NCBI GenBank assembly: GCA_963691655.1
Contig: OY829328.1
Coordinates: 69,816,400 to 69,880,399, forward strand
Direction: 5' to 3'
From: Toxonevra muliebris
Lineage: Eukaryota > Arthropoda > Insecta > Diptera > Pallopteridae
Length of the DNA stretch: 64,000 nt
The translations under genes and the position numbers were made by a program. Below, one piece after another: positions 33,771 to 46,185 of this stretch (its first letter is position 1; each line of letters opens with the position of its first letter). The notes under the pieces are model-generated. The model was not told where the DNA came from. It was given only the letters and a program-made list of their open reading frames with translations, and ran no database searches.

Positions 33771-35062
33771 CAGAGTGACAATTGTAAAGTGACGCAAGTT
33801 TAATACTCTGCAGCAAGCTTTGCCATTTACCGTTACTTTAATTTAAAAAGCAAATTCATTCATCATTGGCTTTGATTTTAATTTCATTTGAATTTTTGTT
33901 ATTACATTTTGAAATTTCCATAAAAATGGACAAGGAAAATATTCGTCGTGAAATTATGAAATTTCATTTGGCAAATTATAGTAGCCGTCAAATTGCAAAG
34001 GCTTTAAATTTGTCAAGTCGTACGGTAGACCGAGCTATTATTCGATATAATGAAACTGGGGGTTTTGGAGATAGAGACCGGGGAAAATTTTCAACAGTTG
34101 CCACTACTGGTTTAACAGAAAAAATTCGTAAACGAATCAAGCGAAATCCAAGGCGCTCAATGAGAAAAATCGCTAAGGAAGTGGGAGTAAACCGTGAAAC
34201 AGTGCGAATCATTGCAAAATCAAAGCTTAATCTTAAGCCGTACAAGCTCCGAAAAGCTCAAGATCTGACACAAAAAAAGAAAGATTTGCGACTGCAAAGA
34301 TGCAAGGCGTTGCTACGCTCCTCCGTGTTAAAAAATGTTGAAAATATATTGTTTACAGATGAAAAAATTTTCACGGTTGAACAACATTTCAATGCGCAAA
34401 ATGACCGAATGTGGCTAACATCATCATCGCAACAAAATAGGACTGTTGGCCGAGTTCAAAAGCCAGCTTCCGTTATGGTATGGGCTGGAGTTTCCGCTAA
34501 CGCCAGAACCCCTCTAATATTCGTTGAAGAAATTCGTTGTTAAAATTGACCAGGTTGTTTATCGGAGCATTTTAAATGAACATGTTCTTCCCTGGGCCCA
34601 AGATACATTTGGAAATGGAAACTGGACTTTCCAGCAAGATTCTGCACCTTCCCACATGGCAAAATTAACGCAAACATGGATAAAAGACAATTTTTCTGGA
34701 TTCATAACATCTCAAGAATGGGCACCATACTCCCCAGACTTGAATCCAATGGACTACTCTATTTGGAGTATTTTAGAGAGTAAGGCTTGTGCATCTCAAC
34801 ACCACAGTCTGGAGTCGCTGACAAATTCATTAGAGAAAGCCTGGACTGAAATTGATCAGGAAGTCCTGCGGCGAACAGTCCTACGATTTCCGGATCGATT
34901 GAAGGCATGTGTGCAGGCTAAAGGAGGTTATATTGAATGAGGCGGGGTTCAAATGAATGCTTATATATTCAGCAATGTTAACACTTAATTGTACTTAATG
35001 GAAGTACGTCCTTTTGAAAATAACTGCTGAAATGTGTGCGTCACTTTACGATTGTCACCCTG
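33771..35062 (+). mobile_element. maT-type (DD37D) mariner-like transposon, copy 2
   Basis: The element is 1292 bp. Its inverted ends start CAGAGTGACAATTGTAAAGT on the left and read ACTTTACGATTGTCACCCTG on the right, and TA flanks both (33769-33770 and 35063-35064). It is the same family as 19313-20584 in the opposite orientation and highly similar throughout, suggesting recent common origin. Confidence 0.93.
33926..34940 (+). pseudogene. maT transposase, disrupted by one frameshift (copy 2)
   Basis: The frame opens at ATG 33926 and runs through both helix-turn-helix motifs, ILFTDEKIF and the SVMVWAGVSANARTPL block. A small length change (about 4 bases more than copy 1) near 34530 then throws it into a stop at 34541-34543. 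The correct frame resumes immediately (ORF from 34524) with QQDSAPSHMAK and PYSPDLNPMDYSIW to the stop at 34938. All three catalytic Asp codons survive. Copies 1 and 2 are broken at different places, so neither encodes a full transposase. Confidence 0.92.
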
Positions 35063-36798
35063 TACACCATAAGATTTTTATGGAATTCAGATCGGGGTTA
35101 AATGCAAGTCGATCAAGAATTGGAACTCTTTAGTTTTCTTGTAACAATGTATTACTGAGTTATTCTGAAGAAAAATTAATTTCTGGGGTGAAAATTTCTT
35201 CTCCAAATCAGCATTTCAGAATCCGAAGCGAAGCAAATGGGATTGGGTCCCTTTAAAAAAAAAATTGGAAAATTTTCCCTACATATTTCTCGGAAACTAT
35301 GAGAGCCACAAACATTTTTTAGCCGAATTGAATTTCAGCGTAGAAAAATACAAAATTAGGAAACCACTTCCATATCTCAAATTTTACAGATTTTTGTTCT
35401 CATGCCGTCGGCTCCAAAGGATATACAGGATATTCAGTATTTATTGAAGCCAAGCCAATTGCCATTTTCTACTTTCCTTGTATTGCACAGAAGCCATTTG
35501 GTGTCTAAATTTCTGAGCAGCATGAGCACACAAGCAAACTTCAGACTAAATTAATGAACGGTCATTGCCGAGGTAGGACGTTTGGGAATTAAACCCTTAT
35601 ACTGTGTTCATTGCTGGCCAATTTAAATTAAAAATATTCATTCTGAAATACGCCCACGGTAAAACGTGCTGCAATATGACATGACACTATGCTGCCAATT
35701 AAAATATTTACAACTTCCTCACTGACAGCATTGGCGTACATGATTTCCATTTTTTTTTTTTTTAATATTGTTTAATATTAGTGGTGCATAGAATATCCCC
35801 AAAAAATACCCGTAAAATAAAATTCTCTGTAATTTCTATAACTTCTACAGAGACTGTCCATTGTCAATGGGATCTCCCAGTGTTCTAATTGAATCAGCCA
35901 ATCGCTAATTGTCGTGTGGTTTTGTTCGTTTTCACAAACATTTATTCTCCAAAGTATGCAATGTTTTTTTTTTTTAGTTGTTATGTAATTGGTAGTGTAT
36001 GTTATATAACTGGTGTGAGATGGTCAAGGTATGTGTACGTTAACTGAATCTATGAATTTTCGCAACAAAAAAAAAGAAAAACAATTGCGTTAGCCACCGT
36101 TATTCTATTGTTACACTGTGCTACGTATATTTATAAATAATAGAATACATGCTTCACTATTTATCAACGTCACTTCCGGAGTCAAGTTAGTCGTCTGCTT
36201 TCATTTATCTATTTTACTTGCTGTGTGTGTGTGTGTGGCCATGCACATCTATATACATAATCCTTAAATCGCAACAAAAATTTACAGGCTCCGCCCAATT
36301 TCAGATTTTCTCCAATATACATAGATATATATATATGTATGTATGTATGTATGTACATACATTACTTATATAATTTACACTTTTATATGATTTATGTTCA
36401 CAACCAATTATGTAATGGTTTGCTATAAAAAGTGGGCGTGTCATTAAGCATCATTTGTGTGCAGCGTATAAATAAGTCGATGTAGTACAACTGAAACATT
36501 TCCTTTTTATTGTTGTTGATTTTTGTACGCATGGAAATATGTTTTCATTTGCAATACTCGTCGAATAATTTTGCCTATATTTACAATACTAAAAATAAAT
36601 TACAAAAAAAAAAAAAAAAAATTAAAAATGTAAATTATTTATTACTGGTCGCAAACCGCTGGCATGCAACACCGCTCACACCCCACCCCACTGCTTTTTC
36701 GCATCAAGTATATTTTTATTATTACTTCGCATAGTAAAACACCCTTCTGTTTCTGCCCCTTTTTAATTTATATAAAAGAAATTAAATATTCGATTTAC
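35063..36798. other. Non-coding; probably start of the intron of the minus-strand zinc-finger gene
   Basis: No exon was recognised on either strand. A TATG microsatellite occupies 36326-36362 and a TG repeat about 36220-36238. The sequence directly left of 36799 should be intron 1 of the gene at 36799-37521. Confidence 0.5.
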
Positions 36799-37521
36799 CT
36801 CTTCTTCTTCCTCCTCTTCTTCTTTTTCCTCTTCCTCCTCTTCTTCGCTGTCACGCCAACCACCATTAGCAACATCATCACCACCACCTCCTCCATCCCC
36901 ACTACCCTCACACCTAACTTCCTCACACTGATTATCGCCAACGATAAACATTTCGAAGGGATCAACTGTTTCTTCTTCTATAATTTCTTCTTCTTGCGGA
37001 GAACTCTCCATGATATAAACCAAACCGACTGCTTCTTGTGGTGCTTCTGGTTGCATTTCCTCCATTACTTCGGATACCACCCCTGCATATGTTGTTGGTG
37101 TAGCGGTTGAATTTTTCGCTGACGTTTCATTCCAATTAGATTCTTCGTTTACATTTATCGTTGTTGCTGTTGTTGTTGTTGTATTTGCCATTGCTGTTGT
37201 TGTATCCACAACTACTTCTGTTAGAATCAATTCTGTTTGTGTGGTTTGTTCCTTTTTGGTCGCCGCGGCCGCGGCCATGCTCGTGGTCGTATTACCTTCT
37301 TCATCATCGTCATCATAATACAGTACCTTAATATCCTCGGCATGAGCTTCACGTAAATGTTGCATGAAGAAATCAAATTCCAAGCAAATTCCTGGACAAA
37401 ATTGACAATTCAAACCGAAGCATTGCTCATCTGGAGATACAGTAATTTCGCCACATTTCCGAAAGTACGCATAATCTTCCAGCTGCCAATTCACTTGTTG
37501 AGGCATTTTCGGCGCACTCAT
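36799..37521 (-). CDS. First coding exon of an acidic C2H2 zinc-finger protein (partial gene)
   Basis: From the ATG at 37521 (MSAPKMPQQVNWQLEDYAYF) the exon encodes about 241 residues and ends at a GAG|GTAAAT splice donor (intron begins at 36798). A single C2H2 finger is visible near residues 38-59: C-x2-C-x12-H-x4-H in CQFC..HLREAH. After it come an acidic patch (DDDDEE), Ala and Thr-rich runs, Asn/Thr stretches, a Glu-rich segment (EEEIIEEE), a Gly-rich run and finally an almost pure Glu tract interrupted by Lys. This composition suggests a nuclear regulatory protein, but I do not recognise the ortholog. No following exon was found, so the intron may extend through much of the left half of the window. 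Reading through the donor gives only 12 further residues before a stop. Confidence 0.75.
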
Positions 37522-38729
37522 ATTTTCGGCTTTATTTTTGATTTTCGTTTCTAAATTATTATTAATTTTTGTCAATTTTTTGTTTATTTTGTTTTTTTTG
37601 TTTTAAATACTCATTACAAATTTAGCATGTTCTTTTTCGCGTTTTTCCTCTTTTTGTAGATATGTATGAATTTGTTATATTTTTCAAATAATAATAATAT
37701 TTTCGTACACTCTACACTACACTTGAGATCCGACGTAACTCGTTCCACTACCGGCCACCAACTAAACAACTGATTCGAAACGACAGCAGTAGAAACTCTG
37801 AATACACACATACGCCGCTCACCAAACAACCAGCAATACATTTTTGTGTGTGTGTATATTTTTTTTGTTTTTGTGTGTTTTCACTACCACCCTGTTGGTG
37901 TAGGTTGGTGGAGTGAGTGCACGATGTGTGCTGCCACATTCTCCCATTGAAATTGATTACAAATTTTTGGGGTGGTGGATAAGAGATAAAATCGTTGGTT
38001 CTTGTTATTGTTGTTGTTAGTGTATATAGTTTGAAATGAAAGTGTGTGTGTTCTTCTGTTCTACTGGATTTTTCCGTTTTTTATTTTTAACTTTACTGCT
38101 ATTGTGTTGAGGTGACAATAGTATAATCTTCATTAGAAACGATTCAATTCGAATAGTGTGCTTATATACATATCTATGCATGTAGTATGTATATAAAAAT
38201 CAAATGTACTATCGAGTATCTAGTACACACTTATTTACATACATACATACACAAATGCATATCAACCGAAAAGCAGCACAACACAAAAATAACCGTGTTT
38301 ACTTTTCAAAATAAAATCTAACATTTAGACTATTGTGCTATTGTGGGCTTTGTCTATCTGTCTATCAGTTAGAATTTACCTTAGACCATTACGAATGTAT
38401 ACACACGCATACATTGATATGCATATTAAGGCGTCTCGTAGAAAAAAGTTTGTACTATCTATTCCTAAAAAGAAAATATCCTTGGTTTATGTTATAAAGA
38501 TTCCTGAAATATTTCGGCTCCAGCCAATAAGCTGTTGTGAATTGAATTGTTTTGGAAAAACTTCTAAATATTGTCTTTTTTCGTTGTACGATTTTTAGCC
38601 AAATAAACGGTCACAAGTAAAACTAGTAAACAAGAAATTCCACATAGAACCAAAAACAACTTGATGTTAAAATTTCACGCTGATTTGGAAAATCAAATTG
38701 ATATTTTTGGATCAGGTTCAATTTTCATC

Positions 38730-38760
<31 letters not shown>

Positions 38761-41700
38761 GAAAACTTGAAAATCACATAAGCACATGTAACAATTTTAT
38801 TTGAGGTTGGATCAATCCCAAAAAATGTGTGAAAAAAAAATGTTAGCTTCCCTATTTTATAGAAAGTTTAATTATAAAAAATCTGAGTGTACTGACGTCA
38901 ATATTACATGAAATCTCTGCATTAATTATTTATTTTTATTTTTTATTGAAATTCTGGGAATCTTCATAAAATACACTTCTATTAATTTTTAAGAGGCGAT
39001 AGCCACAATTTTCGTTTTTTGTATAGAACTTAAGGCACCTTAATGTATATATGCATGCATGGATGTTCCTATTCGCCTATTCGTGTCTATACATCATATG
39101 TAGTAGCAGCAGTAATTTGTGCATTTGATATTTTTTTAACGCGTTGGTTTTTTTTTTTTTTTTTTTCATAAAAACACCTTTAATGGCATTCATTTAATGG
39201 CGCTTTATGTTATTATGCAAGTCAAGGACAAAGGAGCGATTTTCTTTTAAAACTTTTCAAGGACTTATCATTCAGAATTTAGTATAAAGCAGAGAAATCA
39301 AAAATTAAGTATGTGTGTGTGTATACAAAAACTTTAATTTAAATTTGTCTGTTGTCCATGGTCAACAAAATTTAGTATATGCGGATGCAGATTTTATTTG
39401 TAACACCTAAAAGTAGGCAATTAAAAGTTGTGCTTATATCGAATTATTTATAAATAAGTAGCTGTGATGCCAACTCAATTTTCAAAATCACCGAATTAAA
39501 TCCCATCGAGACCTTGAACTTCATATAAAAAAATTGCTGCGCCAGCACGGTCACCTAATGATTTGCCTTTCAATGTCGAATCATGAGATCAAAATAGTAT
39601 ACTTTTAATGAAAACCGAAAGATAATGGAATGAAATCTGCTTTGATGGCAACACTTATAACTTTTGTTAGCATTTTTGTTTTGATCGCAATAGAATTAAA
39701 TAAAAAAGGACGGAAAAATACTAAAATTATGTAAAAAGCGTACTGGTGATCGGCGGTCAAATGACCGTCTGCATAACATGCTTTGGTCAGAGTGTTGAAA
39801 TATCAAAGCGACAACGAAACTGCTCACCAGCTGGAGGGTGTTTCGAGTTATTCGACGTTTAATTTGATAGATAAACAAGTTCAAGGCCACTTTTGGGCCT
39901 CAAAATTCTAAACAAAAAACAAAAAGATTGAATAAAAATCTGTCGAAAACACAGACAAAATTTTCTAAATGCAATAGGTGATTAGATACATGGATCCGAA
40001 ACAAGGGCTGTTTGACCAAAATATCAGCGAGTTTTTGTTCAATTTTTTGTAGTTACTACTATCCAGTAGAACTAAACTTTGTACAAGTTTGAACCCGATC
40101 GATTTACCTTGAGATGAAATCGCCCTTATATGAAATAGCCAATTGTGCGACGCCTCCTCATATATTATTTATTGAGTCTTTCGGATCAAAATCACAACCA
40201 AACTTTATTTTCTTTGTTTTTAACTTTTATGCAGCACAAAGTATAATAATTACATTTTATAAAATTGTAATTGTTCAAGAACATTAGTAAACCTTGATTC
40301 ATTTCTAATAACTCTTTTCATATGACAATATAATTCTCCCATTACAATCGATTTCATGTCACCCTTTTTTTGTACACACACATTGAGAAATAATTTATTG
40401 TGAATGTAGTTAGCTTGATAGGTTTGGGTATAGGGGGCAATTTAATTTCTTTCAAATTGGTAAGTACTAAGTAAGTACTATATTATTCATGGAATCACTA
40501 TGTATTAGAAAAATCAAGTAATTTATTAAGAGATAAAACTCATAGCAAAACGAAAATTATGAAAGAGTCAATACATTAACCGCTCAGGTTCATAGCTTTT
40601 TAAGGGGTTATTTACATTCTCTGGGTCAAAAACTATAAAAACTATACTATTTTCGAGAATATTTTCTCAAGATTTCATCAAGATCGGAGCACTGGGACTT
40701 AAGTTATAGCAATTTATAGCGCGCTACCACTCGAACAGGGAATCGTATCTCGGAATCGTATTTTTTGAGAAATGCCGTTACAGTAATCACGATTTCTCGA
40801 AAACCAATTTACTGATCAAACTGAAATTTTTAACGAATCTGAAATAACAATAGCTAACTTGTGAACAAAGGTGTTTTTTAATTTGGGCAAAAATTTCCGG
40901 CCAAAAGATCAATTTTTGGAATATCGAAATATACTAATGTGTTTTTTGTTTATTTCAGTTGAGCCGTTCCTAATATGGTCAACACAAACGATAGAAAAAA
41001 TGCGTTTGAGGACAAGAGCTGTAGTTTCTACAATTTTAGAAATTTTCACATGGAAAACTTTTTACAAATGTATCAAAACATATACTATTCGCTACTTTGT
41101 AGTTCGTTTAAATAAAACTATGATTAGAAAAAAGTCAAATAAAAACTCTTAATTTTCCCGAGCCCAAACGTGTATAACCCTTAAAGTAATCCTAGATTTT
41201 CCTTTGTCTATTTTTCTGAATAACAATAATAATAGATTTCCCTGCAAAATCAATCATTTACACCGTTACTAGACAGATATATATTTTTGCCATTTTCTGT
41301 AGACAAATATTCTCGTAATGTAATTATATTTTTGTCTTTTTTTTTTAGACCATTTCTAAAACTATATTTTTGGGCATGCAACAACAACTGGGGTTGTGAT
41401 TTCAAAACGATGCAATAGAGCCACTTAAACTAATGAACTAACCAAGCAAGATTTTTTTTCGATTTTTCATACCTATTTAATTCATTAGGCGTTTGCCTGC
41501 AAATTACAAGTTGTTTGCGTAATGGTTTAATGTAAATAAAACCTTTATGCTGGTTGCTATTTTTCAGCGTTTACACTGAGCGTGTTAATAATTCCCTTTG
41601 TATACCATAATTTTATTACTCCCCTAATCCGATGCATACCATATAAACCACCATCAAAACAAAAATACAAACTTGTCATAGCTTACAACAGGTTTACGCA

Positions 41701-42371
41701 TTGTGCAATTATGCGAACCCCTGTTATTTGACTTTTAGCTTAACACTTAACAAAATAACTTGGAGGGTTGATAAGATAATCCCTTACATCTTTCTTTTTA
41801 TTGCTTTAATCAATTTGAAATGTCTCACCCCAAAATTGATATTTTATTGCATGTGAATATAAATAAATATATACTGAAATATGTATTAAAGTACAGATGT
41901 ACAGATATATGTAAATAATATAAATGTACACATATGGCATTTTACAAAAGTCTTTATGCAAACATAAATTTTAAAGATCCATATTTCACATTTCTAACAA
42001 AAAAAATTAAAAAATTCGGTTCTGGTTTAACTCTTGTTTTATAACAACTGGCGGATTTAAAAACCTTTGAGAATATTAACCTTTCAATATTTTTGTCGCA
42101 TAGCCTCACATTGAGTGTTGTTCGGGTTTATGCAGAGTAGCATGCCCCTTTTTTAATGTTTTTAGAAATGTGGGAATAATTAAGCACAAATTAGTTGAGT
42201 TTACAAGTTTATTAAAAAGAAGGTGATTTGGTAGTGATAATGGCGGAGTGCCAATATTTTTAAAAGAGTACAAGGAGGAAGTGCCAATCGGCGACTTCCT
42301 TGTTGAGAGTTGAAAAAAGATCTGATTCTATTTTATATTACAAATGGATATAAAAATTAAGTAACGTTAAG
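37522..42371. other. Upstream region of the zinc-finger gene and intergenic DNA
   Basis: The first several hundred bases left of 38300 should include the 5' untranslated region and promoter of the minus-strand gene ending at 37521; no clear TATA box was identified. The rest is AT-rich with short microsatellites (for example CATA at 38238-38252, TA near 38730-38760, and T runs near 39150). I recognised no coding exon or element ends. Confidence 0.45.
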
Positions 42372-42450
42372 CGCCCAATGTTGCTACATAAAGCTAAAAT
42401 GTACAATATTCACATCAATAATACAAGAAATATCTAGCCAACATTGGGCG
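42372..42450. repeat. Perfect 12-bp inverted repeat (CGCCCAATGTTG)
   Basis: CGCCCAATGTTG at 42372-42383 is matched by its exact complement at 42439-42450, enclosing 55 bp. It could be a very small hairpin element. No target duplication was identified. Confidence 0.5.
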
Positions 42451-42789
42451 AACAATGTTGATGACAAAGTTGGGAAATTTAAAGATACAAATTTAATAAA
42501 TACAATAAAATGAAATATGACCAAATTAATAAATACAAGAAATGTTGCTGTGTCGAACTCAATGAGGTTCATGTCCTCAACATGCCGCGCCCCTTGCATC
42601 TGTGCAAGTTGTTGTGGCTACGAATAGGCAGCGTCCATAATTTTCCTAAGTAGTGCCTACATTTTGCGATTGATGGCGCCTAGTGGAGAAATTCGTATAA
42701 GCACGAGGGCGACCGCTGCATTAGTTTGCTGGTTTATTGTGTAGGCGTTTCTTATTATCTTATTATCTCATTTGGCAGTCGCAAACAAA

Positions 42790-43310
42790 AGTGTATGAAA
42801 TTTTTAGTTAGGACGATAAATCAATGCTTGCCATCCATTAAGGATTGTTTATGTAAATTTTCACCACGACTACGTTGTAAGTGATCTATATGAAAAATCC
42901 AATTTTGAACCACTTTTTAGAACATAGAGACTGGTATCTCGCTAATAACACGTGAAATATTATTTTCAAAGACTGTAATTGACGCTGGTTTATCGGAATA
43001 GACGAATGACTTCTCGTAATCCTACAAAAAATAGTCTAGAGACGTCAAATCGCACGATCTGGAAGACCATCGCACTGGTCCGAAACGTTAGATAAATTGC
43101 TAACTGAACTCATCTCTCAATAGGTTCATTGTTTTGATGCTGTGGCAGGCCACTTGGCTTCAGTTCTTAAACAAACTTTATTTTATATTCTTTTAGACCA
43201 AGATCCTTGCGTAAAATCTTTCACGTAGTCGAATAAAACAGTCCCGATTGCTGCTAATGGCGATGGATAGACAAATCCACCTGAAATTTGGGCAATCTTA
43301 GTACTCTAAT
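42790..43310 (-). pseudogene. Internally deleted DDE (mariner-like) transposase relic
   Basis: On the minus strand, from about 43290 to 43170, broken frames give STT.KILRKDLGLKEYKIKFV and ELKPSGLPQ, the helix-turn-helix/linker region of a large insect transposase family in the Tc1/mariner group. From about 43090 downward the C-terminal part follows directly: TSLDYFL (where the family has DLTPLDYFLWGY), then VYSDKPASITVFENN, ISRVISEIPVSMF, VVQNWIFHIDHLQRSRG. The central part with the first two catalytic Asp residues is missing. Stops and frame changes occur in both halves. This is the nearest thing to protein-coding sequence between 37.5 and 44.4 kb. Confidence 0.75.
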
Positions 43311-43356
43311 CTGTTGTATTGGATTCCTAATACTCTAATCTGTTGTATTGGATTTT
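43302..43356. repeat. Two-copy tandem duplication, 29-bp unit
   Basis: TACTCTAATCTGTTGTATTG occurs at 43302 and again at 43331, giving a near-perfect 29-bp direct duplication, probably from replication slippage. Confidence 0.85.
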
Positions 43357-44052
43357 ATAACTAGGGATCAGATACAGACTCAAATTATCATGATTGGAAA
43401 ATTCTACTACGATACTACAAGTTTGGAAAAAAAGTGTGGTTGATAGAAATACAATAAACCTTCAAAAATTGTCGTGTACCAATAACCAAAGTAGTCATTT
43501 TCCATGGAAGTTTTGGCCGCAGAATTGGGAGATATTCCATGTGCTGAAATGCTGATTTTGGTTATTTTTAACCATCTAATGATAGAGCAATATCATTCAA
43601 TTCTCGAATCAATTTTCAACTTTACTGGGATATAAAAGAAAAATTATGTTACCGAATTTGGATTCAGCGTCAAAAATTCGTACGAAATACATACATTGGT
43701 TCTTAGGACTAAAAAAGGTAAGCCTGTGCATTTGTTATTGTCCCCCTCCTTTGATTCTGTTCATAAACATTTTTTAATACATCTGATAAAACTGTTTTTG
43801 ATAGATCAGCCTACCAAGTTGAAATTTAACTATAAATCAAGAGGCGTTTTTCACTCGTTTACTTGGTGTATCTAAAAATACCTTCGCACATAATTTAATC
43901 CGCTAGGTGGTCTAGTGACAGCGTGCTAAACTCTCAAAGCTTTTTGGAACTTTGCTAAGAATACGAAATATTGTCAATTTTTATAAAATGCTCTATTGTC
44001 ACTGCGGTAAGTTTTATCTGTGGTGGTTTTTATTTTCTGCAAACATTTTAAC

Positions 44053-44214
44053 GTGGCTGTTTACATTGGCGCAAGCATGAACACCTGTCTGAAAGAGGTA
44101 AAAAAAAAATAGGTAGTAAAAAAGGATAGAAACTCGCCCGTCTTTTTCTAACTACCTATTTTTTTCCACCTCTCTCAGACAGGCGTTCATGCCTATGCCA
44201 ATGTAACAGCCATC
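44053..44214. mobile_element. Hairpin MITE upstream of mRpL41
   Basis: Arms of about 65 bp are imperfect inverted complements. The left contains GGCTGTTTACATTGGC and CACCTGTCTGAAAGAGGT; the right ends CCAATGTAACAGCC. They enclose about 30 bp. The element ends about 180 bp before the mRpL41 start codon. No target duplication was resolved. Confidence 0.7.
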
Positions 44215-44397
44215 ATAATTTTCGTTTTGTCACAGAATAAACAAATAAAAAAAACGCTGCTAATATTGACAAAAATTTGACCACTCTGTGTTATATTTCA
44301 TGCCCATATTCTTATTGGCTAGAGAACAAAAACATATGTGTAGGATTTGGTATTTATACGCGTGAATTCTCGAGTTATTTAATCAAAAAAGTAAAAG

Positions 44398-44901
44398 ATG
44401 CAAAGCTGTAAGAAATTACTTACTATTGCGTTGGCAATCAATAAACGTAGCATCAGCACCACTGCACCATTGGCAGGAAAAAGGAATTTCCGCAAATTTG
44501 TTGTCTATAACAAAAGAGGCACAAAGGCTGTGAAAGACGCGCAAAAGACACAGGCAGCTCCACCAGTGGCAATACACAAGAGAGGTGTCCGTGATACCGG
44601 GCTCCATGATATTGATGGAAATTATGTTGAAATCACAGAAATGATACCCGAACTGATTGTGCCGGACTTAACTGATTGTAAACTGCGGCCATATGTTTCA
44701 TATAGAGCACCTGAAGTAATACAATCTGAATATACCAGTCTAGATCTTTTCCATGCTATCTACTCGCAAAAAATTATCGAAGACTTTAAAGAAGGTGCAC
44801 TAAATACAGATGGCAGTTCAATGAAACCATCAGAGCAGGAAAAACAAACACCAGATGAAGCTGTAATGCGTGCGAGAAAAACAGGATCGGATATTTTTTA
44901 A
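44398..44901 (+). CDS. mRpL41: Mitochondrial ribosomal protein L41
   Basis: This is a single-exon gene of 167 codons, a structural protein of the large subunit of the mitochondrial ribosome. The N-terminus (MQSCKKLLTIALAINKRSIS) is basic with few acidic residues, as expected of a mitochondrial targeting peptide. The family core follows: RNFRKFVVYNKRGTK, then GNYVEITEMIPELIVPDL, LRPYVSYRAPEV, a short LF motif and IIEDFKEGALN, matching the animal MRPL41 order EMVPEFVVPDL..LKPYVNYRAP..IEKDFKEG. The length is in the normal range. The start is the first in-frame ATG and gives the targeting peptide. A TATA-like TATTTATA lies about 50 bp upstream and a hairpin MITE about 180 bp upstream. The gene is convergent with the RS-protein gene; the two stops are only about 70 bp apart, so the 3' ends probably overlap or abut. 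Confidence 0.93.
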   Translation: MQSCKKLLTIALAINKRSISTTAPLAGKRNFRKFVVYNKRGTKAVKDAQKTQAAPPVAIHKRGVRDTGLHDIDGNYVEITEMIPELIVPDLTDCKLRPYVSYRAPEVIQSEYTSLDLFHAIYSQKIIEDFKEGALNTDGSSMKPSEQEKQTPDEAVMRARKTGSDIF

Positions 44902-44971
44902 TAAATTCAATATTTAATGCAAAATTCTGTTGAGCAATTCTTGCTGCAACTGTTAGTAGCTCATTGTTATT

Positions 44972-45752
44972 TTATTCGCTCATGTATTTCTGTCGATAAT
45001 TGTACAGCTTTCGTATCCATTTTTCTGTTTTTAGTTCTGCATCACCAAGGAACTGCAAAAATAGAAATATAAAATAAAATTGTTTTGAATAAAATCTATT
45101 AGTTTTTATTATTAATTCTACTCACATTCTGATGAAATATTTGTTGTTTAACATCCTCTGGCTCTTTAGATTGGTCAAGTGGCTTTGGCACGGTAACAGT
45201 CACTGAATCTAAGTCGATTATTACTTTGTCAGATGAAATTACTGGTTTCTTTTCTGGTGCTTCACGATCTCTTGTACTGTAGAATGTTTTTGGTACAAAT
45301 GTATCTTCTTCTATGATTTCCAATTCTTTTTGCACTTTAGTGTCTAGTACATCAATGCTTTTGGGTGTTTGTGTAATAGTAGCAGCAGTACTAATAGCTG
45401 TTTGAGAATTACTTTCTGAACTGGCGGCACGTTTTCTGGTTGCTGTTGTTGTTGATGATGATGTTAAGTTTGTAGATGTCCGTGAATGTGACTTAGATTT
45501 CCTTGAAGAATTGCGGCTCTCTTGTGAGCTATAAGATGTTGTTGACGAGGATGAGCTTGTGCTACGTCGACGCCGCGAATATTTTTTTGAGCTTTTGGAT
45601 TTTTTAGACTTTCTAGACCTACTGCGGGATGGTGTAGGCGACCTAGAAGATTTGGAGCGATGGTGTCTCCGCGAATAATAATCGCGATCACGATCTCGTT
45701 CGCGGTCTCGATCTCTGTGTGATGAAACTCTCCTACTTTCGGATTCCCTCAT
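44972..45752 (-). CDS. Arginine/serine-rich (RS-domain) protein, two exons
   Basis: Exon 1 runs from ATG 45752 to 45126 (209 codons) and exon 2 from 45052 to the TAA at 44972-44974 (26 codons). The 73-bp intron has GTGAGT at the donor and TTTTTGCAG at the acceptor, and the join is in phase 0, giving 235 residues. The N-terminal third is an RS domain: RDRDRERDRDRD, then SRSPTPSRSRSRKSKK and a Ser-rich run. The middle is Ser/Thr-rich, and the C-terminal third is acidic and probably the conserved part (ELEIIEEDTFVPKTFYSTRD, later FLGDAELKTEKWIRKLYNYR). RS domains are typical of nuclear pre-mRNA splicing or transcription factors; no RNA-recognition motif is present. I do not recognise the exact ortholog. 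The foldback element starts only about 170 bp upstream of the start codon. Confidence 0.85.
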
Positions 45753-46185
45753 TTTCGAAGTTTGTAATACGCGAGTACTATAAAGATAATTCTTATGAGT
45801 GCCTTGGAATTAGTGCACACTTTCAACCTTTGTTAGTTCTTTGGCGAATTAAGAAATTATAACACCTCAAAGCATTGGGAAATAAACAATAATCTGACAA
45901 ATACCAAATGACACTTGACTTAAAACTAGCGTGAAGTTAGCAACGACGCTAAATATCAGCTATCCAAAACACAGGGTGACTCAGATGACAAGAAAATAAT
46001 AAATAAAATATTTCTTTGTGCACAAAAACTAATTAAAAACCCTTAAATTCAATAAATTATTAAATATTTATACGATTTTATGTATGTTTTCTCACGTAAA
46101 CATTACCTTTTCCACTAAAAGGTTGAAAAAGCTATGATTAAGTAACGATTCATACAAGTTCTATCTGAAAATTAAAATGGATCCA

